Positions 15,238 through 22,570 of a stretch of 24,721 bases of DNA are shown here, piece after piece. Source of the DNA: CAYQLT01 sp964418425 (GTDB lineage: Bacteria > Bacillota > Limnochordia > Limnochordales > Geochordaceae); contig CAYQLT010000035.1 in NCBI GenBank assembly GCA_964418425.1, positions 1 to 24,721 on the forward strand. The letters run 5' to 3'. Under the pieces are notes generated by a model. That model saw only the letters and a list, made by a program, of their open reading frames with translations, did not search any database and was not told the DNA's origin. Positions within the stretch are counted from its first letter, which is position 1. Each line of letters begins with the position of its first letter. The translations under genes and the position numbers were made by a program.

Positions 15238-16514
15238 CGCTGCGGCTCGTACCAGGACTCCAGGTTCTTCTGCACCATGTCGGCCGCCTGTTTCGGCGTC
15301 ATGGTGCCGTTGAGCACCTGCGCGGATGCGTTCCAGAGATCCAGCTCGTTGTTGGGCGTTCCCCGGGACAGGATCTGGTACGCGGACCGGATGGTGGACT
15401 GGCAGTTCTTCCGCCAGTTCACGAACTCCTGGGCCAGCGGGTCCGTCAGCTGGATCTCGTAGTTGGCCAGCGCGAAGAAGCCCGGCAGGGCGTTGGAGTA
15501 AAGCTCCGCGAACTCCCGGGTCGTCATCCACTGCAAGAACTTTCGGGCCGCCTCCTTGTTTTTGCTTGCGGCATTGAGGCCCAGGGCGATGTCGATGTGG
15601 TCGCTGATGTAGCAGGTGGTGCGGCCCTCGGGAAGGGGAGGCGGAAACGCGCCCAGCTCGAAGCGGTTGCCGACCAGCTGGCGGAAGACGGAGATGTCCC
15701 ACGAGCCCGCCGGATAGATGGCGCCGCGGCCCTGCGCGAACAGGTTCTGCGCGTCCGGGTAGTGGATCCCCTGGTAGCCGGGCGGCAGGTACGGCCGCCA
15801 GCGGGCCAGCGCCTCAAAGGCCTCCAGGAAGCCCCCCTCGTTGTAACGGGCGGTTCCCCGGATCAGGCCGAGGCGCCCCTTCTCGCCTTCCCAGTAGTTG
15901 GGGCCGATGTTCTGGTAGCCCATGGTGGCCGCCTCCCACTGGTCGGCCGTGCCCATCACCAGGGGAATATAGCGGCGGCTGCGCCGGATGGCCTCCAGGA
16001 GGTCCAGGAACTCCTTCTCGGTGCGGGGCGGCCGCAGGCCCAGCTCGTTGAACGCCCGCTTGTTGTAGATGAAGCCGTGGATGACCGAGGCCATGGGCAC
16101 GCAGAAGACCACCGAACCGTCGTCCGTGCTCCAGGCGCTCTTGGCCAGCGCGCTGAAGTTCTCCATGCCAGGCAGGTCATTGAGGGCGACCAGGTGGCCC
16201 TGCTTGTACAGCTCCAGGGACAGGTCGAAGGGCCGGCAGGTGATGAGGTCGCCCGCAGTTCCGGCCTGGAGCTTGCTGTTGAGCACCGCGTTGTACTCGG
16301 CCGGGGCCGTCGGCGCGAAGACCACCTCGATGTCCGGGTAGTGGCGGTTGAAGGCCGGGATGATGGTCCGCTGCCAGATGGTCAGGTCGTCGTTGCGCCA
16401 GCTTTCGATGACCAGCCGGGGCCGGCCCTCGCCCAGCGCTATCCCCGTCCATAGCGTCGCCACGGCCGCCGCCAACAGGAGCACTGCGAGCAACCCACCC
16501 AGCGCCCGACGCAT
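15228..16514 (-). CDS. Extracellular sugar-binding protein of ABC transporter
   Basis: 428 residues. An N-terminal signal sequence (about 1-28: MRRALGG, then a long hydrophobic stretch) precedes a family 1 solute-binding fold starting RLVIESWRNDD, with typical segments such as FNRHYPDIEVVF, AQGRGAIYPAGSWD and ASKNKEAARKFLQW. ATG 16514 is chosen because GAGGAGAG lies about 7 nt upstream and the signal peptide starts there; the frame is open 29 codons further. No lipobox cysteine is evident. It is the first gene of the transport operon and would capture the substrate outside the membrane. The ligand is unknown; with two Gfo/Idh/MocA dehydrogenases downstream, a sugar, sugar acid or cyclitol is likely. 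Confidence 0.9.
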   Translation of the reverse strand: MRRALGGLLAVLLLAAAVATLWTGIALGEGRPRLVIESWRNDDLTIWQRTIIPAFNRHYPDIEVVFAPTAPAEYNAVLNSKLQAGTAGDLITCRPFDLSLELYKQGHLVALNDLPGMENFSALAKSAWSTDDGSVVFCVPMASVIHGFIYNKRAFNELGLRPPRTEKEFLDLLEAIRRSRRYIPLVMGTADQWEAATMGYQNIGPNYWEGEKGRLGLIRGTARYNEGGFLEAFEALARWRPYLPPGYQGIHYPDAQNLFAQGRGAIYPAGSWDISVFRQLVGNRFELGAFPPPLPEGRTTCYISDHIDIALGLNAASKNKEAARKFLQWMTTREFAELYSNALPGFFALANYEIQLTDPLAQEFVNWRKNCQSTIRSAYQILSRGTPNNELDLWNASAQVLNGTMTPKQAADMVQKNLESWYEPQRRR

Positions 16515-16841
16515 GTGATCTCTCCTCTCCGAGCCGGATTCCGGGCCCCCCAAGCAGGACGAGCCGCAGCGCGGGAGGAAAGCGCCCGGGAGCGTGGCCA
16601 CCAGCCCGCCGCCCGCCTGTGGGCCGGCTCACGCTGGCGACCGCCGGGGCAGGCCCCCCCTCGCCGCCCCCCTCGGCCGGGGCGCCTGCGCGGGGGTAAA
16701 TCCGGCTTGCTCGACGCCGGACGGTTCGGCAATCCCCGGCCGGTTTCCTGTCGAACCCTGATGCGGGCAGGCGCATACCAGCGAGGGCGAGGATGGGGTT
16801 CGGGCCAGGCGGCTACCGGCGGGTTGCCCGCTTGCTTCGGG
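16515..16841 (-). other. Leader region between glpP-like gene and sugar operon
   Basis: 327 nt without a convincing gene. Read on the minus strand it contains several small inverted repeats: GCGGG-CAA-CCCGC just after the glpP-like stop (16821-16833), ATGCG...CGCAT, and a CCGGC-N9-GCCGG hairpin (16702-16720) followed by ATTTA. This layout would suit an attenuated leader under antiterminator control, but I see no clear -10/-35 pair. Confidence 0.4.
16702..16720 (-). terminator. Possible weak leader terminator hairpin
   Basis: CCGGC-N9-GCCGG, read on the minus strand and followed by ATTTA. The stem is only 5 bp and the T-run is short, so intrinsic termination would be inefficient. It is notable because a GlpP-type antiterminator is encoded just upstream. 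Confidence 0.25.
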
Positions 16842-17429
16842 TTACCTCCGGAACGCCCATAGCGAGGCTGCGCTGGTCGACACGCCCACCACGGGCGTCG
16901 CCAGCAGTCGCCGCACGTCGTCCTCGCTTTGCACCAGCCCACCGGCGATCACCGGGGGCAGCTCGGCGAAGGGCAGGCGGTGGGCGATGGCCGGCACCAC
17001 CAGCGCGGGCATCACCTCCACGGCGTCGGGGCGGGTACTCTGAGCCACCGAGATGGCCGTCGCCAGGGAGCCCGAGTCCAGCAGGAACACCCGCTGGACA
17101 GCCACCAGGCCCGCCTTGCGGGCCTCCCGCACCAGGGCGCTGCGGGTGGTGATGAGGCCGGAGACCCCGGTCTCCTGTGCCAGCAGCCGAACCCCCGCCG
17201 CGTCCTTGCCCACCCCCTCGATGAGGTCGAGGTGGGCGAAGCACAGCACGCCGCGCTCGCGGCAGCCCCGGGCGATGACCCTGAGGTCGAAGATGGTGCA
17301 GTTGAGCACAAAAACCACCGGCACCCCTGAAGCCCAAACCCGCTGAAGCTCGTCCGGCCCCCGCACGGCCGCGATCACCGGACGGCGCCGAACCGCCTCC
17401 AGCCACCCGCCACCCTGCGCAGCGCCCAC
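16842..17429 (-). CDS. glpP: GlpP-family (glycerol-3-phosphate-responsive) antiterminator
   Basis: 195 residues from GTG 17429, matching the usual GlpP length. It has the family landmarks RRRPVIAAVRGPDEL at the N-terminus, then FAHLDLIEGVGKDAAGV, GLITTRSALVREA, QRVFLLDSGSLATA, PDAVEVMPALVVP, VIAGGLVQSEDDV and a C-terminal SLW. B. subtilis GlpP binds glycerol-3-phosphate and the glpD leader mRNA to prevent premature termination. GTG 17429 has GGGGGGAGG about 11 nt upstream. The frame is open to 17648, but the extra 73 residues look non-coding and cover the tRNA promoter. No glpF, glpK or glpD gene is visible; the neighbour is a sugar ABC operon, so its target may be that operon's leader. Symbol used by family resemblance. 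Confidence 0.82.
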   Translation of the reverse strand: MGAAQGGGWLEAVRRRPVIAAVRGPDELQRVWASGVPVVFVLNCTIFDLRVIARGCRERGVLCFAHLDLIEGVGKDAAGVRLLAQETGVSGLITTRSALVREARKAGLVAVQRVFLLDSGSLATAISVAQSTRPDAVEVMPALVVPAIAHRLPFAELPPVIAGGLVQSEDDVRRLLATPVVGVSTSAASLWAFRR

Positions 17430-17588
17430 CCTGCCCAGCACCTCCCCCCAGCCCGTTCGCCGGCGCCCACCCCGGTACCTTGCTGGCTCTGGCGTCGGGA
17501 CGCCCGAGGCCGGCTCGTGACGGCACCGCCACGTCGCACGCTCCTGCGGGGTAGGCTTCGTCCGGGTTCGGTACGTCCACGCCCAGCC

Positions 17589-17616
17589 TTGACGGGCGGC
17601 CCCAAAACGGTATGAT
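17589..17616 (+). promoter_or_regulatory. Promoter of the tRNA operon
   Basis: -35 TTGACG (17589-17594), 16-nt spacer, -10 TATGAT (17611-17616). The predicted start is near 17623, about 30 nt before the first tRNA. It is one of the few near-consensus promoters in this GC-rich window. Confidence 0.78.
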
Positions 17617-17654
17617 CGAGCGTGGGTAGCGGCGGCGGGCACACGCATGGTCGT

Positions 17655-17731
<77 letters not shown>

Positions 17732-17732
17732 G

Positions 17733-17809
17733 GGCGGCGTAGCTCAGTTGGTCAGAGCACGCGGTTCATACCCGCGGAGTCGCTGGTTCGAGTCCAGCCG
17801 CCGCTACCA
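17733..17809 (+). tRNA. Elongator tRNA-Met (CAT)
   Basis: 77 nt with encoded CCA, 1 nt after tRNA-fMet. The acceptor GGCGGCG pairs with CGCCGCT (one G-U), the anticodon stem CGCGG/CCGCG encloses TTCATAC, and the T-loop is TTCGAGT. It closely resembles B. subtilis elongator tRNA-Met. A lysidine-type tRNA-Ile (CAT) is the alternative but fits less well. Confidence 0.95.
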
Positions 17810-17821
17810 CCTCCTTCCGGT

Positions 17822-17897
17822 GCGCCAGTAGCTCAGCTGGTAGAGCAGCTGACTCTTAATCAGCGGGCCGGGGGTTCGAATCCCTCCTGGCGCACCA
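17822..17897 (+). tRNA. tRNA-Lys (CTT), island integration site
   Basis: 76 nt with encoded CCA. The acceptor GCGCCAG pairs with CTGGCGC, the D-arm is GCTC...GAGC, the anticodon loop is CTCTTAA and the T-loop is TTCGAAT. It is intact and functional-looking. Its 3' half recurs 6.5 kb downstream, which marks it as the attachment site of the adjacent element. Confidence 0.96.
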
Positions 17898-17898
17898 G
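17853..17898 (+). repeat. Left direct repeat (putative att) in tRNA-Lys 3' half
   Basis: 46 nt running from the anticodon loop (CTCTTAA) to one base past the CCA end. It matches 24364-24409 with three substitutions (T17860/A, T17881/C, C17887/G). Use of the anticodon-loop-to-CCA part of a tRNA gene is typical of tyrosine-recombinase attachment sites. Confidence 0.75.
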
Positions 17899-18118
17899 TC
17901 TCGTGACAGCTCAGCCGACCCCCCCTGGAGGCTGCCCATCGCCGGACGAAACTAGCGCCGCAGGCTCCGTAAGGATAAGCGGGTTTGCGCCGGGGCCTCT
18001 GCTGAGGAGGGAGCGTCAGAAGTCGAGCATATCCGAAAAAACCTGCAAGCCGACACGCTTAAGCCACGCCGTCGGTCGCCTCTTCCCTACCTCGCCCTGC
18101 ACACCAGCCAGCGCGGAT

Positions 18119-18373
18119 TTAGCCGCGTTCGCCACCTGGACCACGAAACAGGTCCAGCACCTCACCGGGCCGATAATCGGGCTTGAGGTCCCAATACGAT
18201 GCCCCCCCATACCCGATGCGACGGGCCCCCAGTTTGGGAAGCCTGTTGCGCAGCCGGTTGAGGCGGCGGGATGGGAAGCCAGCCTGGTCGTAAAGGATGC
18301 GAGCGTCCTGCACCATATCCAGCAACAGCGGGCTTCCGGCCTCGACCTCAGCTAGGGTCTTGGGGATCGGCAC
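18119..18373 (-). pseudogene. C-terminal fragment of a nucleotidyltransferase-like protein
   Basis: 84 residues from GTG 18373: PIPKTLAEVEAGSPLLLDMV, then DARILYDQAGF, LGARRIGYGGASYW and LKPDYRPGEV. This is the C-terminal end of a DNA-polymerase-beta-type nucleotidyltransferase family, as I recall it. The catalytic GS-x-x-DxD part is not found upstream. In another frame directly ahead is a 15-codon stretch ending VADFDELARIGG with its stop at 18381-18383, which may be a displaced upstream piece. I read this as a truncated or frameshifted relic, although a GGAGGGTGA sits upstream of the GTG. It lies at the island's left edge. Confidence 0.55.
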
Positions 18374-18529
18374 GCATCGGTCACCCTCCGATCCGAGCCA
18401 ACTCGTCGAAATCCGCGACCAGGCGCACTGGCGGCCCCCTCCCGTTCCCGCGCGGGTGAGGTATAGCACCGCCCTGGCATCTCCGGCGCCAGGCCCAGCC
18501 CGGCGTACGCAGTGACGGACACCCAGCGT

Positions 18530-20014
18530 TTACCCTCCCCCCTGCGCAAGCCAGCCGAGAAGGTAGAGGTAGGTAAAAGCGGGCAAGCGGACAACGCCCG
18601 ACTCCTGGTCGGGCCCTGCGTCCTCCGCCTCCCGGGTGATCAGCCAGCGTACGACCGACGGATCGCCGCGACGATAGGAGAGAAGACCCTCGTTGGGCCG
18701 GATCTGCGGCCTGGGCTGGTACTTCACCTCTACCAACGCCGTGGCCCTGGGAAGCGTGAGCACGAGGTCTACTTCCCTGCCCGACGACGCATCACGCCAG
18801 TAGCCCGCCCATGGGGCCAGGGGACTCGCGTAGCTGAGAGTGTACGCCACCACCGCCGTCTCCACGAGATGGCCAAGAAGGGTCGCATCCGTGAGTGCTT
18901 GCTCGCCCAGCATCAGCACGGCACTCCGCAACGATGGGTGGGTAAGATAGGCCTTGGGCCGCGTGCGCAGGAGCTTCTTACCGCCCGTGTCAACGTTCGG
19001 GAGCAACGCAATCAGATGTGCCGCCTCCACCGCCGCCAGGTAGTGGTCGACGGTAGGTCCAGTGACCCCAAGCTCCCTGGCAAGGGTCTCGCGGTTGATG
19101 ATCTCACCTGTGTGCAAACACAGGTAGACGAACAGCCGCTCTAGCTCCAGGACGTTGCGGACGTTGAACAGCGCCACCATGTCGCGCTTGAGAACTCGAT
19201 CGACCACGTCGACCCGCAAGAGGTCAAGGGTGTCAGGGTCATCGAGCAGGGCTATCTCGGGAAAACCACCCAGGAGGAGATATCGTTGGAAATGGGCTTT
19301 AAGCACCCGCGTCTGCTCCACCAACCGGAGGGCCGCTCTCTGATCGAGGGGTCGCAACCAGAGAAACTCTCGGTCTAGGTCGTCAACCTCAGGCAAGGAC
19401 AAGCCGCGCAAGGCGACATACTCGAAGAAGGAGAGAGGAGGAACGGGCACTGAGACCCAGCGGCCTACGCCGGGTTCGGCGCCTTCCATCTCCAGACGGG
19501 CGGTCGCAGAGCCTGTGGCCACCACTCGAAAGCGGGGATGTTGATCGACCAGCCACTTGAGCCAGCTGGCCCAGTCGGCCGTGTACTGGATCTCGTCCAG
19601 CAGAAGGAGCGCACTGGGAGGATGCCCTCCCTGTTCCGGCGCCCAGCCTCCCACCTCCTGGAAGATTCGCAGGAGCTGGTCAAAGCGGGCGAGCTTCGCG
19701 ATCGGATGGTCGAAGGAAAGGTACAGAACCTGCTTTGGAGCAAAATCCCCCTGCGCCAGCGCGTCGGCGGCGAGCTGGTAGAGGAGGGTGGTCTTACCCA
19801 CCCTGCGCGGGCCTTGCAGGAGAAAGGCACGCCGCCACTTGGGCTGCCTCAACCTGGACCGAAGAGCGTGATAGGCGGCCCGACGCACCGGCGGTACCAG
19901 GTGCTCGGGAACTTTGCCGGTGGTCCACCAGGGGTTGAAGGAGCGCAGGACTTGGAGGAGGTCCTCGTCGCGAATCACCCTCGTCACCACCGAAGCGGGA
20001 GCGCAAGTCGCCAC
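18530..20014 (-). CDS. AAA ATPase with C-terminal DUF4143-type domain
   Basis: 494 residues. Walker A is GPRRVGKTT (68-76), Walker B is LLLLDEIQY, and sensor 1 is VVATGSATARL. A winged-helix-like segment around LARELGVTGPTVDHYL follows, then a C-terminal DUF4143 domain whose REVDLVLTL-ATALVEVKYQ pattern matches the nuclease-like fold seen in this family. Such proteins are widespread and often island-borne; their physiological function is unclear. GTG 20014 is the longest start and lacks a good ribosome site; an internal GTG about eight codons on, before TRVIRDED, is possible. A promoter with an operator-like palindrome lies at 20073-20104. Family call is firm. Confidence 0.87.
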   Translation of the reverse strand: MATCAPASVVTRVIRDEDLLQVLRSFNPWWTTGKVPEHLVPPVRRAAYHALRSRLRQPKWRRAFLLQGPRRVGKTTLLYQLAADALAQGDFAPKQVLYLSFDHPIAKLARFDQLLRIFQEVGGWAPEQGGHPPSALLLLDEIQYTADWASWLKWLVDQHPRFRVVATGSATARLEMEGAEPGVGRWVSVPVPPLSFFEYVALRGLSLPEVDDLDREFLWLRPLDQRAALRLVEQTRVLKAHFQRYLLLGGFPEIALLDDPDTLDLLRVDVVDRVLKRDMVALFNVRNVLELERLFVYLCLHTGEIINRETLARELGVTGPTVDHYLAAVEAAHLIALLPNVDTGGKKLLRTRPKAYLTHPSLRSAVLMLGEQALTDATLLGHLVETAVVAYTLSYASPLAPWAGYWRDASSGREVDLVLTLPRATALVEVKYQPRPQIRPNEGLLSYRRGDPSVVRWLITREAEDAGPDQESGVVRLPAFTYLYLLGWLAQGGG

Positions 20015-20072
20015 CCTTGGTCACGGGCCCGTACATGCGGGACACGTCCGCTCGGATCTACGGGCTTTCCAG

Positions 20073-20104
20073 GATAGCATAACCCGAGTTAGCTATCTTA
20101 ACAA
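20073..20104 (-). promoter_or_regulatory. Promoter with palindromic operator for the DUF4143 ATPase gene
   Basis: On the minus strand: -35 TTGTTA (20099-20104), 17-nt spacer, -10 TATGCT (20076-20081). An inverted repeat, GATAGC(TAAC)...(GTTA)T-GCTATC (20073-20097), covers the -10 and most of the spacer, as expected for a repressor site. The 248 nt between the nuclease and ATPase genes hold no other clear feature. Confidence 0.6.
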
Positions 20105-20262
20105 GATACGAAATCCCTGTTTTCTTATCATGGAGATCCCAGGGTCGGGGCAGAGGCTGGCACGGCGTTCCTCCTGGCGCCGGTCTACATCTCCGTGCCC
20201 CTGCCACCACCGTGCCCCGGACACCACGTTCTCCCTGCCTGCATGAGCGGCCCCGGGGCGGG

Positions 20263-20892
20263 CTAGCCTGAGCCAGCTCCCGTTGACACCGACAGCCCTG
20301 CATACGACGACGGTGCATGGGCTACGGCCGGGTGCGGGTTGAAGATTGTGGCGGCCATGCGCCCGAGTAGAGCAGGTCCTTGTACGCGCGCCCGGTACCG
20401 TCGGCCGTCCGTAGCCACAGCGCCTTGTTCCACGCCTCGTCCCGCTACTGCCAGTAGCTGCTTGTCGCTCAGGTGTATAAACCACGCCAATTCAGGGAAC
20501 GTTGCCGGCCCAATTGTCGGTAAAGTGGTAATGTACGACCTTAGCCCGCCCGACACATAGAATTCGCGCAGGCTCCAACCCGGACCGCCCAAGACGAGGT
20601 ACGCCTTGTGGTAAGCCCCTCGTCGAGCACGCAAAATGTGCAGGAGGGAGATCAGCTCGAACGGGACTTTCTGCTCAGCGGTGCCCGACGTCTGCTGCCA
20701 CTTGAGCGAAATGATGTAATGCTTCCCTGCGGGCGACACGGCAACAACATCAGCTCTATATGGCTTGCCATTGGGCTTGTGCCCCACCACGACCTGCCGG
20801 CCATTGTTCAGGAGGCTATAGCCGCCGCGACGCAGTGCTGGCCGGACCATCTGCTCTAAGACGTGGCCCGTGCTTGTGTTTCTTGCCGTCAC
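20263..20892 (-). CDS. Putative PD-(D/E)XK restriction endonuclease
   Basis: 209 residues from GTG 20892, which is 1 nt after the methylase stop (TGACGTG) with GAGGAG 9 nt upstream; a further GTG at 20943 would overlap the methylase gene by 50 nt. The core D48 (PYRADVVAV) followed by IISLKWQ (S62-x-K64) and GTAEQKVPFE resembles the PD-(D/E)XK nuclease core with Ser in place of the usual Glu. A segment YHKAYLVLGGPGW-LREFYVSGGL follows. Tight coupling to a Dam-type methylase strongly suggests a type II restriction-modification partner. Recognition sequence is unknown. A non-restriction nuclease is the alternative. Confidence 0.7.
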   Translation of the reverse strand: MTARNTSTGHVLEQMVRPALRRGGYSLLNNGRQVVVGHKPNGKPYRADVVAVSPAGKHYIISLKWQQTSGTAEQKVPFELISLLHILRARRGAYHKAYLVLGGPGWSLREFYVSGGLRSYITTLPTIGPATFPELAWFIHLSDKQLLAVAGRGVEQGAVATDGRRYRARVQGPALLGRMAATIFNPHPAVAHAPSSYAGLSVSTGAGSG

Positions 20893-20893
20893 G

Positions 20894-21775
20894 TCAATCG
20901 ACTCCTCGTAAGGCAATGACCTCCAAGGCTGGCGTCCGGTCACCTGTGCAGCTTATCATCCTCGGCCCCTTGAGGAAGTGCAGCTGGAAGCCAAGCGCAC
21001 GATACAGGCTGACGATCCGCTCCGTAGCCTGGTTCGACGCCACCACCGGCCCCGGATGCCCTGCCAGCCAGTGCGCCAGCCTGACCTGGTCGTCCCACGA
21101 GAAATCTTCCGCGGCGTACTGCGTGAACTCGACGTCGTAGGGAGGGTCGGCGTAGACGAAGTCCTCAGGGTCAAGATCCACCGATTCGAAGTCGCCGGCC
21201 GTGAACGTCCACCGAGCGAAAGCGACATGGTGGTCGGGAAAGGCAGTCTCGTAGCGAATGTGCTTGTACCTCCCGAAGGGCACATTGAACTCGCCGTCCC
21301 GGTTGAAGCGGCATAACCCGTTGTAGCCGGTGCGGTTCAGGTAGTAGAAGATCTCTGCCGCCTCCCGGCTGTCTGACTTACCCGCCGCGATTAGCTCGTT
21401 GAACCGATTCCGGTACACGTAGTACAGGGAGGAATCATTGGCCATAGGCAACGTGATCCGCAAACCTCGCTGCACCCACTGGTAGAAGTTGATGAGGTGG
21501 CGGTTAATATCGTTCAACAAAGCCACTTCGGGCAGCAGCCCTAGGGTCACTGCTAGGCCACCACAGAAGGGCTCCACAAGCCGGCGGTGGCGATGGCGCT
21601 CCCATATGGGGTGCAAATGCCGCACCAGCCATCGCTTGCCTCCTGGCCACTTGAGCAAAGGCTTAAGGGCGCGGCGGCCTGTTGCCGGCGTAGCAAATAA
21701 CTCCACCTGTTCCCAGCGCCTCGCCGCTATACCTTGGTCACTCGTGCCCGTTTGCTGGGCTGAATCGATTCCCAT
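20894..21775 (-). CDS. Dam-family DNA adenine (N6) methyltransferase
   Basis: 293 residues. Class D12/alpha order: motif X LKWPGGKRWL (41-50), SAM-binding motif I VEPFCGGLAV (68-76), family segments TGYNGLCRFN and GEFNVPFGRYK (149-171), and catalytic motif IV ADPPYD (209-214). It transfers a methyl group from SAM to adenine N6 in a specific DNA site; relatives recognise GATC or related sequences, but the target here cannot be read. ATG 21775 gives about 35 extra residues ahead of motif X and has only a weak ribosome site. The probable cognate nuclease starts 1 nt past its stop. It could act as protective methylase, regulator, or island self-marking enzyme. Confidence 0.92.
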   Translation of the reverse strand: MGIDSAQQTGTSDQGIAARRWEQVELFATPATGRRALKPLLKWPGGKRWLVRHLHPIWERHRHRRLVEPFCGGLAVTLGLLPEVALLNDINRHLINFYQWVQRGLRITLPMANDSSLYYVYRNRFNELIAAGKSDSREAAEIFYYLNRTGYNGLCRFNRDGEFNVPFGRYKHIRYETAFPDHHVAFARWTFTAGDFESVDLDPEDFVYADPPYDVEFTQYAAEDFSWDDQVRLAHWLAGHPGPVVASNQATERIVSLYRALGFQLHFLKGPRMISCTGDRTPALEVIALRGVD

Positions 21776-21974
21776 GGCTTTCTGTCACGCTTCTTCCGTT
21801 TCCGGCCCTACTGCCGTTCCTACTCTTCTGTTCGAGGCCGTGCGCGGTACGGAGGAAGAGCTTGGCTACCTCCTCTGGGCTCTCAGGGCTCGCAAGCGCA
21901 ATGGGGGCGACCTGTCGCCCCGGAGATAGCGAGGCCGATGGCGATTGCACGAACCCACCATGCCACATCCCCAC
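21738..21974 (-). CDS. Possible small protein upstream of the methylase gene
   Basis: 78 residues from GTG 21974, or 76 from ATG 21968. The middle part SPEEVAKLFLRTAHGLEQKS looks helical and coding-like, while the ends are less convincing. It would overlap the methylase start by 38 nt. A GGTGGGG is adjacent to the ATG, but spacing is poor. No family recognised; it could be a non-coding open frame. Confidence 0.25.
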   Translation of the reverse strand: MGMWHGGFVQSPSASLSPGRQVAPIALASPESPEEVAKLFLRTAHGLEQKSRNGSRAGNGRSVTESHGNRFSPANGHE

Positions 21975-21989
21975 CGGCGCCGTACCCTA

Positions 21990-22139
21990 TCAGGCCGCGT
22001 AACTGCCGTACCCGCGCATCCACGCAAGCTTCTTCAGGATGGACGCCTCTGGCACCACGAAGTGGTCGGCGGCTGCCCCTACGCAGGGATACCGCCCCCA
22101 AAGTCGCACCAGCTCTGCCCGGTCCACGAGATAGTCCAC
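21990..22139 (-). CDS. Small helix-turn-helix-like protein
   Basis: 49 residues from GTG 22139, starting MDYLVDRAELVRLW. The stretch RYPCVGAAADHFVVPEASILK followed by KLAWMRGYG has the spacing of a helix-turn-helix. The frame remains open upstream to GTG 22217, but that part is Arg-rich and unconvincing. It lies between the excisionase-like gene and the methylase, in the same direction. It may be a small phage-type regulator or the end of a larger broken gene. Confidence 0.4.
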   Translation of the reverse strand: MDYLVDRAELVRLWGRYPCVGAAADHFVVPEASILKKLAWMRGYGSYAA

Positions 22140-22233
22140 CGGCCACCTGACCGCGGCGCCAGGGAGGCCGTGTCGTCTCGTCCAGCACCGCGTCGCTGGA
22201 AGCCGGTTCCGAGGCACACGCAGAGGCCGCCCG

Positions 22234-22326
22234 CCCTGCCCAGGGTGCGGCGAGCCGACCGCATGGAACGGCGCCTGCTATCGCTGCAGCACCTGCGGCT
22301 TCAAGTCCGCCTGCGGGCAGAATTGA
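22234..22326 (+). pseudogene. Orphan zinc-ribbon fragment
   Basis: The frame reads CPGCGEPTAWNGACYRCSTC and then GFKSACGQN before TGA 22324-22326. This is a good Cys4 zinc ribbon like the one that closes B12-dependent ribonucleotide reductases and some other enzymes. No start codon follows the in-frame stop at 22132-22134 and no upstream domain is visible, so it is a stranded C-terminal relic. It is the only plus-strand coding trace inside the island and overlaps the end of the helix-turn-helix gene by 26 nt. Confidence 0.45.
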
Positions 22327-22570
22327 TCCTCGCGGGAGCCTTCGCGCCCCCAAAGTCCCGCCCACGTGCCCATGCCGCAACGTCGGACCAACGCCACACC
22401 ACTGCCCGTCCGATGCGTCCAAGGGCCGTCGGGAACCGATAGCGGGCGTCGGAGGCCCACTGGCGCACCCGTTCCCGGCTGACGCCCAGCCTGCGGCCGA
22501 TCTCGGCGCCTGTAACCAGCTCGTCCAGGAGCGCGGCGCCGTCAGTGCGATCCGGGGACGGTAACCTCAT
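22301..22570 (-). CDS. Excisionase/AlpA-like helix-turn-helix DNA-binding protein
   Basis: 89 residues from ATG 22570. The motif LVTGAEIGRRLGVSRERVRQ and then WASDARYRFP, GRAVVWRWSDVAAWARGR follows the MerR/excisionase-like pattern: helix-turn-helix, a wing with FP, then VWRWSDVAAW. The ATG lies inside the end of the preceding reading frame (28-nt overlap) with only a weak ribosome site, suggesting coupling. In mobile elements such proteins bind attachment sites as excisionases or regulate promoters, so it is a candidate for binding the operators at 23052-23099. No integrase neighbour is visible. Confidence 0.72.
   Translation of the reverse strand: MRLPSPDRTDGAALLDELVTGAEIGRRLGVSRERVRQWASDARYRFPTALGRIGRAVVWRWSDVAAWARGRDFGGAKAPARINSARRRT

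Noticed and set aside
13013..16454. Very long plus-strand frames opposite the sugar operon
   Set aside because: Shadow frames of the permease, binding-protein and dehydrogenase genes; composition is non-native and no motif is recognisable.
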